In this document: in pieces, positions 26,739 to 35,981 of the stretch | Numbering within the stretch: the first letter of the stretch is position 1 | How the letters are laid out: each line of letters opens with the position of its first letter | NCBI RefSeq assembly: GCF_017948455.1 | Contig: NZ_JAFFSU010000016.1 | Location: 122,464-186,463, forward strand | Source: Streptomyces sp. GESEQ-4 | GTDB taxonomy: Bacteria > Actinomycetota > Actinomycetes > Streptomycetales > Streptomycetaceae | Direction: 5' to 3' | Length of the DNA: 64,000 nt | Position numbers and translations under genes: made by a program | The notes under the pieces: generated by a model | The model's input: only the letters and a program-made list of their open reading frames with translations | Told to the model about the DNA's origin: nothing | Database searches by the model: none

Positions 26739-28250
26739 ATGGCGACGGTCTCGGCAATTCCGGAGCACCTCTACGCGTACGCGGACCACTGCACGCGTGG
26801 GGCAGAACAACTGCAGACGTGGGTCCGCGCGGTCCTGACCCCCGCATTGCGGGCGTACGAGAGCGGCGGCGGGACTTCGTGCTCCGGTCTCGACTCCGCC
26901 TTGGCGCGGGAGATTGCCGCGGCGTTCTACACGGACCGGGACGTGCGGACGGTGGGGCAGGCGTTCATGGAGGTGAACGGGGCCAACGTCCGGAAACCCA
27001 CCATGCCGATCTCCGTCCAGGAGAAGTCCGTCAACGCCGTCTTCCAGCGGTTGCAGGCGCAGTACGTGAACCAGGCACGGATGGACGCGGGCGCCGCGCT
27101 CGCGAAACGCATGGAGAAGAACCCGGGCAGCGTCAACCTCAAGGAAATCACCGACGAGCTGGCCCGGCATGCCAACGACCCGTATTTCAACGCGGGGTTC
27201 TTCAACGGCCTCGAGCGGCGCCAGATCGAGCGGATGATGTCCGACCCCACCGGAATTCAAGCGCTCGTGAGCGCGTTCGCGAGTGGTGCGGTCAGCAAGG
27301 GCACGGCCGACAGCGTTGCTCAAGGGCTGGGTTGGCTCGCGGTCGACACTCGGTTCCCGGTGAACGTGGACCACTACTTCATCACGCCGGCCGAGCAGAC
27401 GGCGTTTCTCAAAGGGCTGCTTGCCAATCCGGCGGCCTCCGCCCAGTTCGCCTACCACATGGACGACCCCGAGTTCCGGTCGCTCTGGGACGGTTCGGCG
27501 TCGCAGAACCCGGAACTGCGTCCCCTCCTGATGCAGATTCTGAAGACGCATCCGTCGTGGCCCCCCGGCGATACCCCCGCCACCCCCGCGAACCTCTCCT
27601 GGGAACTCCGGTTCGCGAACAACCTGCCCTACCCGTCCGTGGCTCCGCACGGTGTGGATCGCAACGGAAAGCCCTACTCCCGTGACGAACTGGCCGTGTT
27701 GAGCTGGATCGAGTTCCACAAGGACACGATTCTCCAGGAGGCTCGTGCGCGGAACATCGACCCGAAGGCCATTGTCGCAGCCATAGCATGGGAGGCGCTT
27801 CACAACAAGGGAAACCAGGCGGTACGCGCCTTCAGAGGGCAGCTTCCTGCTGTACCTCCGCTCAACTATCACCAGTCGATGGGGCCAGGAAAGGTCCACA
27901 TTGACTCCGAGGTCGCGGCGGATGTTGAGGGGGAACTTCTTCCCCGGCAAGGGAATCTAGGTCGTCAGGACGTCCTGACCACGTCCGACGGTTCGATCCG
28001 GTATATCGCCGCAATCCTTGCGAAATACGCTGCGGTGACGGAAGATTTCCAGAATCGTCCGTCCATTCGGCAGAACGTTCCGGTGCTCGTCAACCTGTAC
28101 CAGGGCAGCGACTTCGACAGATGGCGGAGTTGGCTGAGCAACCCCCGGAATAGGCAATACGAAGCCCTTAATGAAATGGGCCTGTGGGCTCAGTCCCCCG
28201 AGGGTCGCCGCCTCCTGGACGACTCCCTGCGGCTATGGGGTCAGCCGTAG
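26739..28250 (+). CDS. Putative Type VII-associated effector, possible lysozyme-like C-terminus
   Basis: A 503-residue protein of unknown function. Residues 1-95 are helical with a region like an ESX/WXG N-terminus (YAYADHCTRGAEQLQTWV, later VRTVGQAFMEVNG). The middle (about 95-300) is helical and rich in Asn/Ala. Residues about 320-500 contain ARNIDPKAIVAAIAWEALHN, then YHQSMGPGKVHID, reminiscent of the catalytic-glutamate helix and substrate loop of lysozyme or transglycosylase-like proteins; W-E would supply the acid. This is inference from pattern only. ATG 26739 has AAGGGG 8 bases upstream and is preferred to GTG 26730. No signal peptide is visible, consistent with Type VII rather than Sec export. 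Confidence 0.65.
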   Translation: MATVSAIPEHLYAYADHCTRGAEQLQTWVRAVLTPALRAYESGGGTSCSGLDSALAREIAAAFYTDRDVRTVGQAFMEVNGANVRKPTMPISVQEKSVNAVFQRLQAQYVNQARMDAGAALAKRMEKNPGSVNLKEITDELARHANDPYFNAGFFNGLERRQIERMMSDPTGIQALVSAFASGAVSKGTADSVAQGLGWLAVDTRFPVNVDHYFITPAEQTAFLKGLLANPAASAQFAYHMDDPEFRSLWDGSASQNPELRPLLMQILKTHPSWPPGDTPATPANLSWELRFANNLPYPSVAPHGVDRNGKPYSRDELAVLSWIEFHKDTILQEARARNIDPKAIVAAIAWEALHNKGNQAVRAFRGQLPAVPPLNYHQSMGPGKVHIDSEVAADVEGELLPRQGNLGRQDVLTTSDGSIRYIAAILAKYAAVTEDFQNRPSIRQNVPVLVNLYQGSDFDRWRSWLSNPRNRQYEALNEMGLWAQSPEGRRLLDDSLRLWGQP

Positions 28251-28337
28251 CCCGCATCGGCGCCGCCGCACCCAAGCCCTCGATCAACAACCGCGAACTA
28301 CGCGAGAAATACCCGACGAATCAGGAGCGACATCACC

Positions 28338-28619
28338 ATGTCAGGCACAGTAAAGGTAGACGACGCCGCGCACGCCGCGAGCCGCAAGTTCCTCGGCATC
28401 ATCAACGGCGGACTCCAGCAGTCCATCGGCCAGCTCTCCTCCGCCGGAAACATCCTCAGCGACCAGAGCCACTGGGACGGCAAGCACGCCGCCGAGTTCC
28501 GGACGGCATGGCATGGTGCTCAGGCCGACCTGAACAAGATCAAGCAGTCCCTTGAGGAATTCCAGAGGAAGTTCGACACGATCCTGCGGAACATCTCCCA
28601 AGCCGGCGGCAACGCCTGA
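28338..28619 (+). CDS. WXG100 family Type VII secretion target
   Basis: A 93-residue protein with the EsxA/CFP-10 plan: two helices joined by a W-D-G turn at residues 46-48 (SDQSHWDGKHAAEF), hydrophobic heptads on both helices (QLSSAGNIL, IKQSLEEFQRKFDTIL) and a flexible Gly-Gly-Asn-Ala tail. There is no signal peptide. Such proteins dimerise and leave through an EccC-type motor, which here is encoded 2 kb upstream. The ribosome site is AGGAG (28325-28329). It is followed 47 bases later by the Ser/Thr kinase gene. Confidence 0.9.
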   Translation: MSGTVKVDDAAHAASRKFLGIINGGLQQSIGQLSSAGNILSDQSHWDGKHAAEFRTAWHGAQADLNKIKQSLEEFQRKFDTILRNISQAGGNA

Positions 28620-28666
28620 CCCGAATCCGCCGAGGAACGTACAGCCATACTCCCTAGGAATCTCCC

Positions 28667-30403
28667 ATGCCTGAGCTGGACCCGGCGCACCCCTGGACCG
28701 GAGAGCTGACCACCGCCGATCTCGCCAGGCTCGGCGCGGAGTCACTGCGTCGCGCGGATCCCGTGGTGATCGGGCCGTACCGGGTGCTCGCCCGGCTCGG
28801 CGGCGGGGGCATGGGGCGGCAGTACCTCGCGCGGGAGGCGGATGCGGATGCCGAAGCGGGCGGAGCCGCCTATGGCGCCGGAAATCTGGTGGCCGTCAAG
28901 GTGATCCGGCCCGAGCACGCCGAGGACGAACGGTTCCGGCGCCGCTTCGAGCGGGAAGTGGAGGCCGTACGACGGGTGCACGGGCGGTACACCGCCGCAC
29001 TGCTCGGCTCGGGTTTCGACGACGAGGAGCAGCTGTGGATGGCGACCGCCTACGTCCCTGGCCTCGGCCTCGACGACGCCGTGCGGCGCTTCGGCCCGCT
29101 CCCCGCCCCCGTCGTGTGGCGTCTTGCCGCCGAAATCGGCGAGGCGGTCGCCACCATCGCCGCCACCGGCATCGTGCACCGTGACCTGAAGCCGTCCAAT
29201 GTGCTGCTCGGCGCGGACGGGGCGCGGGTCATCGACTTCGGTGTCGCCCACACCGCCGACGCCAGTGCGCTCACCATGACCGGCCAGCAGGTGGGCACCC
29301 CGGCCTTCATGTCTCCCGAGCAGGGGAACGGGCGGGAGGCCGGGACCCCTTCCGATGTGTTCTCGCTCGGGTCCGTACTGGCCCACGCGGCAACCGGACG
29401 GGCACCGTTCGGCGAGGGGGCCACCCTCGAAGTCATCCACCGGGTGGTGTACTCGCCGCCGAGCCAAGAGGTGCTCGACGCGCTCGCCCAGACCGCACCG
29501 GCCCTCGCCGAACTGGTCGGCCGCTGCCTGGAGAAGGACCCTGCCCAGCGACCCAGCCCTCAGGAAGTGATCGACACCGCGCGTGCGCACGCCCCGGCGC
29601 AGGAGTGGCCGCGACCGCTGGTCGAACTGATCGAGTCCCGCAGCGGCTGGAGCGGCCACGCGGCAGCCGTGTCGCCCATGGACCAACTGACCGTTCTCCG
29701 GCGCGGAGCACCGGAGCCCACGGTCGCACCGGGCACGCCGCGCAAGCGTCGGCGCGGCCTCGCTTGGGGCGCCGCAGCGTGTGTGGTCGCGGTGGCCGCG
29801 GGAGTGTTCTACTTCGTCGGGCCCGGATCGGAATCCTCGTCATCGAGCGAGGCCGCGCGGCCGGGTTCTTCCGCCACGGCTACGGGGTCGTCCGACGGCG
29901 ACTCTAAGAACCCTTCCCCGGACAAGCCGTCGGCCTCCGGCTCCAACTCCAACTCCGGCTCCGGCTCGGACGAGAAGGACCCGCCGGGACAGAATGACCC
30001 GTCGTCCGGCAACCTGCCCGACGACAACCCACCCGGTGACAGCGATGGCGGCAGCGAGGGCGATCCCGGAGACGACACCCCCGCACCCGCACCGCCCCCG
30101 CAGGATCCGCCCGACGTCACCGCCGCCCCGGCCGATCCGGGCCCGTCCGACCCGCCGGCCCGGCCGTGGGACTCCTGCCGGTTCTACTCGGGCACAGCGC
30201 TCACCCTGTATGGCCACAAGGGAGACCGTGTCCGCCAGGTGCAGTGCATCCTGAAGGCTCGCGGGTACGACATCGGCCCCAGCGGTGTCGACGGGGATTT
30301 CGGCGTCGACACGCAGTCGGCGGTCAAGAGGTTCCAGCAGAACCACAACCTCCACGCCGACGGCAAGGTAGGCGAGGACACCTGGCCGGCGCTCCGCGGC
30401 TGA
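28667..30403 (+). CDS. Membrane Ser/Thr protein kinase with C-terminal peptidoglycan-binding domain
   Basis: A 578-residue Hanks-type kinase. The N-lobe has a glycine loop LGGGGMG (44-50) with an inserted acidic/alanine stretch and the ATP lysine K78 (VAVKVI). The catalytic HRDLKPSN is at 171-178 and the metal-binding DFG at 190-192, followed by GTPAFMSPEQ. A single membrane helix spans about 364-384. The outside part is a long Ser/Gly/Asp/Pro linker and a peptidoglycan_binding_1 domain (about 505-578, VRQVQCILKARGYDIG, DGDFGVDTQSAVKRFQQ). It thus links the cell wall to cytoplasmic phosphorylation and may phosphorylate a ligand of the FHA domain of the upstream motor, which is inference. Confidence 0.93.
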   Translation: MPELDPAHPWTGELTTADLARLGAESLRRADPVVIGPYRVLARLGGGGMGRQYLAREADADAEAGGAAYGAGNLVAVKVIRPEHAEDERFRRRFEREVEAVRRVHGRYTAALLGSGFDDEEQLWMATAYVPGLGLDDAVRRFGPLPAPVVWRLAAEIGEAVATIAATGIVHRDLKPSNVLLGADGARVIDFGVAHTADASALTMTGQQVGTPAFMSPEQGNGREAGTPSDVFSLGSVLAHAATGRAPFGEGATLEVIHRVVYSPPSQEVLDALAQTAPALAELVGRCLEKDPAQRPSPQEVIDTARAHAPAQEWPRPLVELIESRSGWSGHAAAVSPMDQLTVLRRGAPEPTVAPGTPRKRRRGLAWGAAACVVAVAAGVFYFVGPGSESSSSSEAARPGSSATATGSSDGDSKNPSPDKPSASGSNSNSGSGSDEKDPPGQNDPSSGNLPDDNPPGDSDGGSEGDPGDDTPAPAPPPQDPPDVTAAPADPGPSDPPARPWDSCRFYSGTALTLYGHKGDRVRQVQCILKARGYDIGPSGVDGDFGVDTQSAVKRFQQNHNLHADGKVGEDTWPALRG

Positions 30404-30407
30404 GCCG

Positions 30408-31325
30408 CTACAGACACGTCCACCGCTTGCGGTATTCGCCGGGCGCGAGCCCATACGCCTTCTTGAAGGCCCGGCTGAACACCGCCGCGTCCTCAAAGCC
30501 CCACCGCACCCGGATCAAGCCCACGCTCTGCCCCGCGAGACAGGGGTTGGTCAGGTCGGCCCGGCAGCGTTCCAGCCGACGCGCGCGGATGAATCCGCAG
30601 ACCGTCCGCTTGTCCTGCTGGAAGAGGTGATGCAGGTACCGGACCGAGATGTGGTGGGCCGCGGCGATCACCGCCGGAGACAGATCCGGGTCCTTCAGAT
30701 GACGGTCGATGTACCTGGTGATCTCCTGGAGGAGAGCCGCCTGCCGCAGCAGCGACGACCCGAGGGTCCGCACGTCGGTGACGCTGGTGAGGAACGCGGC
30801 CACGAGGTCGACCACCGCCCGCCCCAGCCACGCCGCTTGCGGGGGCTTGATCGCCGCCTTCTGCCCTGCGAGCTCCTCGACGAAGCGTGCAAGGAGAGCC
30901 GCTGCCCCGGTCTCGGACGGCACGGGTCGTGCTACCAGGCCCCGCAGCACCTGATGGGGCACTGGTAACGCACTTTCCGGCAAGTGCAGGACCAATGCCC
31001 GGGACGGCTCTTCCTCTTCGACAGCCGCCGCGTCGAACGGCTCCGATGGGTCCCACAGCACCAAGTCGCCGGGCGCCAGGCGGGTGGCGTCGGAACTCTT
31101 TCCCAGCACCAGCGGCTCCTCGGACACCAGGGCCAGCTGCCAGGTCTGCGAATCGCGGTACTGGGCGGGTCCACCGGTGCGTGCTGGGGGCAGTGCGGAC
31201 AGCGCGGGGAAACGCAGCACCGACATCCACACCGGCCCCAACTCCAGCTCGTTCCCGTGGCCTTGACGACCACAGTCTCCTGCCCGTACGGCCCCTGGCT
31301 GTGGTGATCGCAATTGCAAGACCAT
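30408..31325 (-). CDS. AraC family transcriptional regulator (AraC_binding_2 type)
   Basis: A 305-residue regulator. The sensory domain has the family landmarks RLAPGDLVLWDPSEPFDA and a run of LPESALPVPHQVLRGL. The C-terminal double helix-turn-helix (about 200-300) reads HHISVRYLHHLFQQDKRTV and GFEDAAVFSRAFKKAYGLAP. The first 25 residues do not look like the family, and the usual N-terminal strand of about 40 residues is missing, so the start may be lost or frameshifted. It is convergent with the kinase gene, 4 bases between the stops. Another AraC regulator lies upstream on the same strand; no target promoter can be named. Confidence 0.8.
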   Translation of the reverse strand: MVLQLRSPQPGAVRAGDCGRQGHGNELELGPVWMSVLRFPALSALPPARTGGPAQYRDSQTWQLALVSEEPLVLGKSSDATRLAPGDLVLWDPSEPFDAAAVEEEEPSRALVLHLPESALPVPHQVLRGLVARPVPSETGAAALLARFVEELAGQKAAIKPPQAAWLGRAVVDLVAAFLTSVTDVRTLGSSLLRQAALLQEITRYIDRHLKDPDLSPAVIAAAHHISVRYLHHLFQQDKRTVCGFIRARRLERCRADLTNPCLAGQSVGLIRVRWGFEDAAVFSRAFKKAYGLAPGEYRKRWTCL

Positions 31326-31547
31326 GAGCGGTGCTACCTCTCCCCAGGAACTCGGGTCTTCCAGCGCGACATGTCGTTCGCTTCAGCGCACTTGAATGAC
31401 GCTGAGGCCTTCCCTCTCTCCGGTTGCGCCCAATGAAGCCGGGGCAAGCTACACAGCAGGGCAATCCTTGCGACCGTGGCACGGTGCTGTCTTGAAGAAA
31501 TTCGCAAATGCAGTGGGTTGAGGCGCCCGGTCCGGCATCGGTGGGCC

Positions 31548-32438
31548 TCACCCGGGGAACCGGAAGCTGGTGACCTGGCCGTGGATCCGGTCATTCGTCA
31601 GCGGATTGGCGGGCACGGGCATACGTGCGGCCAGGAGGCGGGATGGCGGGAAGCCGGTCATCTTCCGTACCTCCCGGCTCATGTGTGCCTGGTCGGAGAA
31701 GCCACAGGCCAGTGCCGCCTCGGCCGCTGTACGGCCTCCTCCGAGCAGCCGCAGTACCCGACGCAGCCGCATGATGCGGGCAACAGCCTTGGGCGGAAGG
31801 CCGATCTGCTGCAGGAACCGGTTCTCGAACTGCCGCAGTCCCCATCCCGTCTGCGCGGCCAGGTGACGAATGGGGATGGTCCCCGCTGAGCGGTGCAGCT
31901 CGTACCACGCCCACACCACGCGCGGTGAGCAGGCGGGGCCTTGGTCCGACCACATTCCCAGAGTGGTGTCGAGCAGCCGGAATCGATGTTCCCAGTCCGG
32001 CAGGCAAGCCAATGAGTCGGTCAGCCGGCCAACGCGGCTACCGACCAGCTCGGCCGGATCGATGATGCGCTCGGCCCACTCGTGCATGGCGACCCCGAGG
32101 AGGGTGTACGCGGCCCATGGGGCAAGCACGATCTCCATCCCGTACAGGCTGCCGCTGTGCTCGCCGAGTGTCGCCCGCGTGCGTAGTGCGGAGAGCAGGG
32201 AGCCACGGGGCTCTCCGGACAGCGATCTGTCCGGCCCGTCGATGATGTCGGTGACCCGCAGCTGGTGTTCGAAGCCGAGCACCAGCGTCACAGCCCCGTC
32301 GGGGACTTCCAGCCGCTTTCTCGGCTTGCCCAACGACAGGCGGTACCCGCGGTATTGGACAACCCCTGGACGTAATCGCTGATCAGGCTGTTCCCACGCC
32401 AGCTCCAAGCCACTTTCCGGCTCTGAGAAGTAACGCAC
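31548..32438 (-). CDS. AraC family transcriptional regulator (DUF6597-type sensor)
   Basis: A 296-residue helix-turn-helix regulator. The N-terminal sensor starts with PGVVQYRGYRLSLGKPRKRL and contains VPDGAVTLVLGFE, LYGMEIVLAPWAAYTLLGV and MHEWAERIIDPAELVG, the pattern of the DUF6597-type domain. The DNA-binding half (about 190-280) reads RHLAAQTGWGLRQFENRFLQ, a G-L-P-P-K linker and LACGFSDQAHMSREVRKMTG. The gene is divergent from the DUF418 gene with about 300 bases between, where its operator would be expected. Unlike the similar relic at 21300, this copy is complete. Confidence 0.9.
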   Translation of the reverse strand: MRYFSEPESGLELAWEQPDQRLRPGVVQYRGYRLSLGKPRKRLEVPDGAVTLVLGFEHQLRVTDIIDGPDRSLSGEPRGSLLSALRTRATLGEHSGSLYGMEIVLAPWAAYTLLGVAMHEWAERIIDPAELVGSRVGRLTDSLACLPDWEHRFRLLDTTLGMWSDQGPACSPRVVWAWYELHRSAGTIPIRHLAAQTGWGLRQFENRFLQQIGLPPKAVARIMRLRRVLRLLGGGRTAAEAALACGFSDQAHMSREVRKMTGFPPSRLLAARMPVPANPLTNDRIHGQVTSFRFPG

Positions 32439-32737
32439 TGCTCACCTCCACACCAAGGATGGGCGGAAGCTTGAAGAATGGGTGCCGGAAATACGGCCGT
32501 TGTCAAAGAGCTTTCGGGACGGCACCGTGCTGTGTGGTCATGCGCCCCGCTGGGTGAGGGCGGTGGCGGCGTGCCACCGTGGGGCTCCTCTCCCGCCTCG
32601 GCGAGGCGGATCGCACGTTCCGCGCGAACGGTCGCCTTCCGATAGCGCCGTTCCCCGGTCGGCTGCATCGAAGGATGTACGACGGTTTCGTCCGGCCGCA
32701 CGACGATCGCCCCGCAAAGCGCCGAGAACCTGGAGGT
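32439..32737. promoter_or_regulatory. Divergent intergenic region between AraC regulator and DUF418 gene
   Basis: About 300 bases between two divergent genes; it should hold both promoters. I see no clear long inverted repeat and no short gene. The rightward frame stays open through part of this region, so the start of the DUF418 gene is uncertain. Confidence 0.4.
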
Positions 32738-33922
32738 ATGCCCAACAGCCTCCGCGCGTCCAAGGACGCCGTGTCCGCCTCCCTTGCCTCCGCACCGGCC
32801 CGGCTGCCACTGCTCGACGTACTCCGCGGCGCGGCGATTCTCGGCACGCTCATGACGAACGTGTGGATCTTTGCGACGCCCGGCTCCGAGTGGGCGTTTC
32901 TGCAGGGTGTGCCCATGCCGGATCCGGTTGATGAGCCTGTCGAGGCGCTCTTCCGGTTTCTCGCGGACGGGAAGTTTCTGTCGCTGCTGACGATCCTGTT
33001 CGGTGTTGGGCTGGCCATCCAGTACGACTCCGCCGCCCGCCGGGGCACTCCGTGGCCGCGCGGATATCGGTCCCGTGCGCTGTTTCTGTTCGCCGAAGGC
33101 ACCCTGCACTTCGTGCTGGTCTTCGGCTTCGACGTGCTGATGGGATACGCCCTTACCGCTTTGCTGGTCGCCCGGTTGCTGGCGCGTTCCGATCGGGTTC
33201 GGCGGGTGGTGATGTGGGCGTCGGTGAGTCTGCATGTGGTGCTGATGTCGCTGATCACCCTCGCCCTCCTGGCCGATCCCTCCGAAAGCTCCGGAAATGG
33301 GGTGTCCGAAGCCGCCGTCGACGTGTACGCGCACGGCAGCTGGGCCGATCAGATTTCCTTCCGGCTCGAGAATGCTTTCGCCCTTCGGATAGAGCCGGTG
33401 ATCTCCTTCGGGCTGCTGGTCCTTCTGTTTCTGCTCGGGGTTCGGCTGCATCGTGCCGGCGCGTTCGCGGCGGGCGACGTCGGGCGGCGGCTGCGGTCTC
33501 GGATGGCGGTGTGGGGGTTGGGGCTGGGGCTTCCGTTCAACGCGGCCTTGTGGCTGGGGGGCGAGGAGTTCTTCTTTCTCGGGCGGTATGTCGCCGCTCC
33601 GGTGGTCGCCCTCGGGTATATGGGGCTGATCGGTGTCCTTCTGGACCGCGGGTGGGTCCCGGAATTCGTCACCCGCGGGCTGTCCTCCGTCGGGCGTACG
33701 GCCCTGTCCTGCTACGTCCTCCAGAACCTGCTGTGCATGCTCGCCTGCTACGGGCTCGGCCTCGGGCTCGCCGAGCGCTTTGCGGACAGTGGGCCCTGGT
33801 GGGTGATGGGACTGTGGGGAGCTGTCTGTGTCCTGCTCGTCGTCGGGTCGACTCTCTGGCTGCGGCGGTTCTCCCATGGGCCGCTGGAGTCCGTGCAGCG
33901 CAAGGCTCTGCGTCGTCGCTGA
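32738..33922 (+). CDS. DUF418 family integral membrane protein
   Basis: A 394-residue polytopic membrane protein of the DUF418 (YeiB-like) family. It begins with the family signature LPLLDVLRGAAILGTLMTNV, then a periplasmic loop and about eight further hydrophobic segments (LSLLTILFGVGLAIQ, ISFGLLVLLFLLGV, LSCYVLQNLLCMLACYGLG). The GRTALSCYVLQ segment and G-P-L-E-x-x-x-R near the C-terminus are typical. The function is not established; the fold is thought to be acyltransferase-like. ATG 32738 gives family-like length, but its GGAGG lies only one base away, so an in-frame ATG at 32675 cannot be excluded. Confidence 0.85.
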   Translation: MPNSLRASKDAVSASLASAPARLPLLDVLRGAAILGTLMTNVWIFATPGSEWAFLQGVPMPDPVDEPVEALFRFLADGKFLSLLTILFGVGLAIQYDSAARRGTPWPRGYRSRALFLFAEGTLHFVLVFGFDVLMGYALTALLVARLLARSDRVRRVVMWASVSLHVVLMSLITLALLADPSESSGNGVSEAAVDVYAHGSWADQISFRLENAFALRIEPVISFGLLVLLFLLGVRLHRAGAFAAGDVGRRLRSRMAVWGLGLGLPFNAALWLGGEEFFFLGRYVAAPVVALGYMGLIGVLLDRGWVPEFVTRGLSSVGRTALSCYVLQNLLCMLACYGLGLGLAERFADSGPWWVMGLWGAVCVLLVVGSTLWLRRFSHGPLESVQRKALRRR

Positions 33923-33931
33923 GCCGGTGCG

Positions 33932-34221
33932 GTGGGGACCGTGGCATGTCACTGTCGCGGCGTGGAGAACGATGACATCGAGCGAGTCCTCGCCGCCCGG
34001 GACGCGCCCGTCGCCGACCTCGGGCGTGAGACCTGCGCCCTCATCCTGCGGCTGTTCCCCGACGCCGTCGTCACCGTCGACGGGAACGACATCGCCAAGG
34101 CGCACATCACCCTCGGTTTCGCCGGGGGCGCGAGCCTGCCCGATCCGGCGGGGCTGATGGAGGGGCGCGGGCCGAGCTGCGGCAGCTCATCCACAGTGCG
34201 CTTGCGCGAGGCCGTGCGTAA
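33932..34221 (+). pseudogene. Decayed DUF1801 domain gene
   Basis: The open part reads VENDDIERVLAARDAPVADL, LILRLFPDAVVTVDGNDI, then AHITLGFAGGASLPDPAGLM, matching a DUF1801 protein with the middle strand lost. After LMEGRG the frame shifts; the expected tail AELRQLIHSALARGRA is found in the next frame and ends at a TAA at 34219-34221. At least one internal deletion and one frameshift make this a pseudogene. Confidence 0.6.
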
Positions 34222-34251
34222 GTACCGTAATTGCGTTCGTTCGCACTCCGG

Positions 34252-34440
34252 TTGGCCCCACAGCCACGGCGAGTACGCGACCCGCACGGTGACCGTCGCC
34301 GCGCGTGGCACCCTCCGGCTCACGACCGCCTCATCCGCGCGCAGCACCCTGGCCGGGGGAGTGGCCAGCGGGGTTGAGTCGGTGACGCGGTAGATCTGCC
34401 AGTCGGCGTCGTGCCAGACCGGGCGCAGCCACTTGGTCGC
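34252..34440 (-). pseudogene. C-terminal fragment of a large membrane glycosyltransferase-like protein
   Basis: Read leftwards after a TGA at 34443, the frame gives KWLRPVWHDADWQIYRVTDS, TPLATPPARVLRADEAVV and VPRAATVTVRVAYSPWL. This is the pattern of the extracytoplasmic C-terminal domain found on large multi-spanning actinobacterial proteins of the GT39/YfhO type (L-Y-R-V-x-D-x-x-P-L and V-R-V-x-Y-S-P-W-L). No membrane part precedes it, so it is an orphan fragment. It lies immediately beside the DUF1801 relic. Confidence 0.5.
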
Positions 34441-34462
34441 TCAGGGCGCGCCCCGCCAGCGC

Positions 34463-34819
34463 TCACGACCCGCCCAGCGAACGCTCCTTCACCCTCGCCA
34501 GATGCCGTGTGAACACCTCACGCGTATCCGGAGTCAGCGTGCGCAGCGCCACCAGTGCCGTGATCACCACGTCGCAGAGTTCCGACTGGACGTCGTCCCA
34601 GGTGTGGGTCCTCCCCTTGCGCGGGTTCTGGCCGGTCGCGCCGATCACCGCCTGGGCGACCTCGCCGACCTCTTCCGACAACTTGAGCAGGAACAGCAGG
34701 CCCTCCTGGTCGCCGAGGGCGCGGTTCTCGTCCAGCCAGGCCCACAGGGCGTCGATATCGGTCCAGAGTTCGGCGGCGGTCTCGGCGGCGGTCTCGGGGG
34801 AGGTGCGCTGATCAGTCAT
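34463..34819 (-). CDS. MazG-like nucleotide pyrophosphohydrolase
   Basis: A 118-residue all-alpha NTP pyrophosphatase of the MazG/dUTPase superfamily. The metal-binding helix is LKLSEEVGEVAQAVIGATG (E-E-x-x-E), and the second metal site lies in WDDVQSELCDVVITAL (E-x-x-D). Members hydrolyse NTPs or modified nucleotides to NMP and pyrophosphate, usually as house-cleaning enzymes. The ATG at 34819 gives family-normal length; the much longer upstream extension in frame is the antisense of the DoxX gene. It is 59 bases downstream of that DoxX gene on the same strand. Confidence 0.85.
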   Translation of the reverse strand: MTDQRTSPETAAETAAELWTDIDALWAWLDENRALGDQEGLLFLLKLSEEVGEVAQAVIGATGQNPRKGRTHTWDDVQSELCDVVITALVALRTLTPDTREVFTRHLARVKERSLGGS

Positions 34820-34878
34820 GCGGGCAGCTTGGCATGGCAGTTCCGCGAGCAGCCCGCCTACTTCCCGAACAGGGCGTC

Positions 34879-35445
<567 letters not shown>

Positions 35446-35574
35446 GGTCACTCCCGGAGCAGGCATCAAGGACAGTCCCACGGGTTTCCACCGTCCCACC
35501 GATGACACCCACCCGGCCTCCCCGGACCGCCGTACGGGTGGCGCGGTCCGGGTCGCGGTGTTTGTCTGGCAGTC

Positions 35575-35901
35575 ATGACGATTCAGCCCAAGAACCTCAG
35601 CGACCCGGCCGTCCGGGAGTTCGTCAGTGCCGTCAACGCGCATGACCGCGACGCCTTCCTGGCGCTGCTCACCCCGGACGCGACGATGGCGGACGACGGC
35701 TCGGACCGTGACCTCGACGATTGGATCAACCGGGAGATCTTCGACTCCCACGGTCACATGGAGGTCGACCGCGAGTCCGACGGCGGCCGTGCCCTCGTCG
35801 CCCGCTACAGCAACGACACCTGGGGCGAGATGCGCACCCGGTGGCGGTTCGACGTCGACGACAGCGGCAAGATCCGGCGGTTCGAGACCGGCCAGGCGTG
35901 A
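35575..35901 (+). CDS. Nuclear transport factor 2 (SnoaL-like) family protein
   Basis: A 108-residue protein of the NTF2-like cone fold. The first helix pair (DPAVREFVSAVNAHDRDAFL), the loop LLTPDATMADDGSDRDLDDW and the strands LVARYSNDTWGEMRTRWRFD followed by IRRFETGQA are the usual signature. The fold serves as a small-molecule enzyme (isomerase, cyclase) or a ligand holder; no catalytic residues can be assigned with confidence. It stands alone, and a terminator-like hairpin follows directly. Confidence 0.85.
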   Translation: MTIQPKNLSDPAVREFVSAVNAHDRDAFLALLTPDATMADDGSDRDLDDWINREIFDSHGHMEVDRESDGGRALVARYSNDTWGEMRTRWRFDVDDSGKIRRFETGQA

Positions 35902-35933
35902 GCGGACCCTGATACCGCAACGAGGTCCCGCTC
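35900..35933 (+). terminator. Imperfect terminator hairpin
   Basis: GAGCGGACC at 35900-35908 pairs with GGTCCCGCTC at 35924-35933 with a single bulged base and a 15-base loop, directly over the stop of the NTF2-like gene. No U-tract. Confidence 0.4.
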
Positions 35934-35981
35934 AGAAAGCCCTTGCCCTAGAGTGCGCTCTAACCCATAGCGTCCCGGGTC

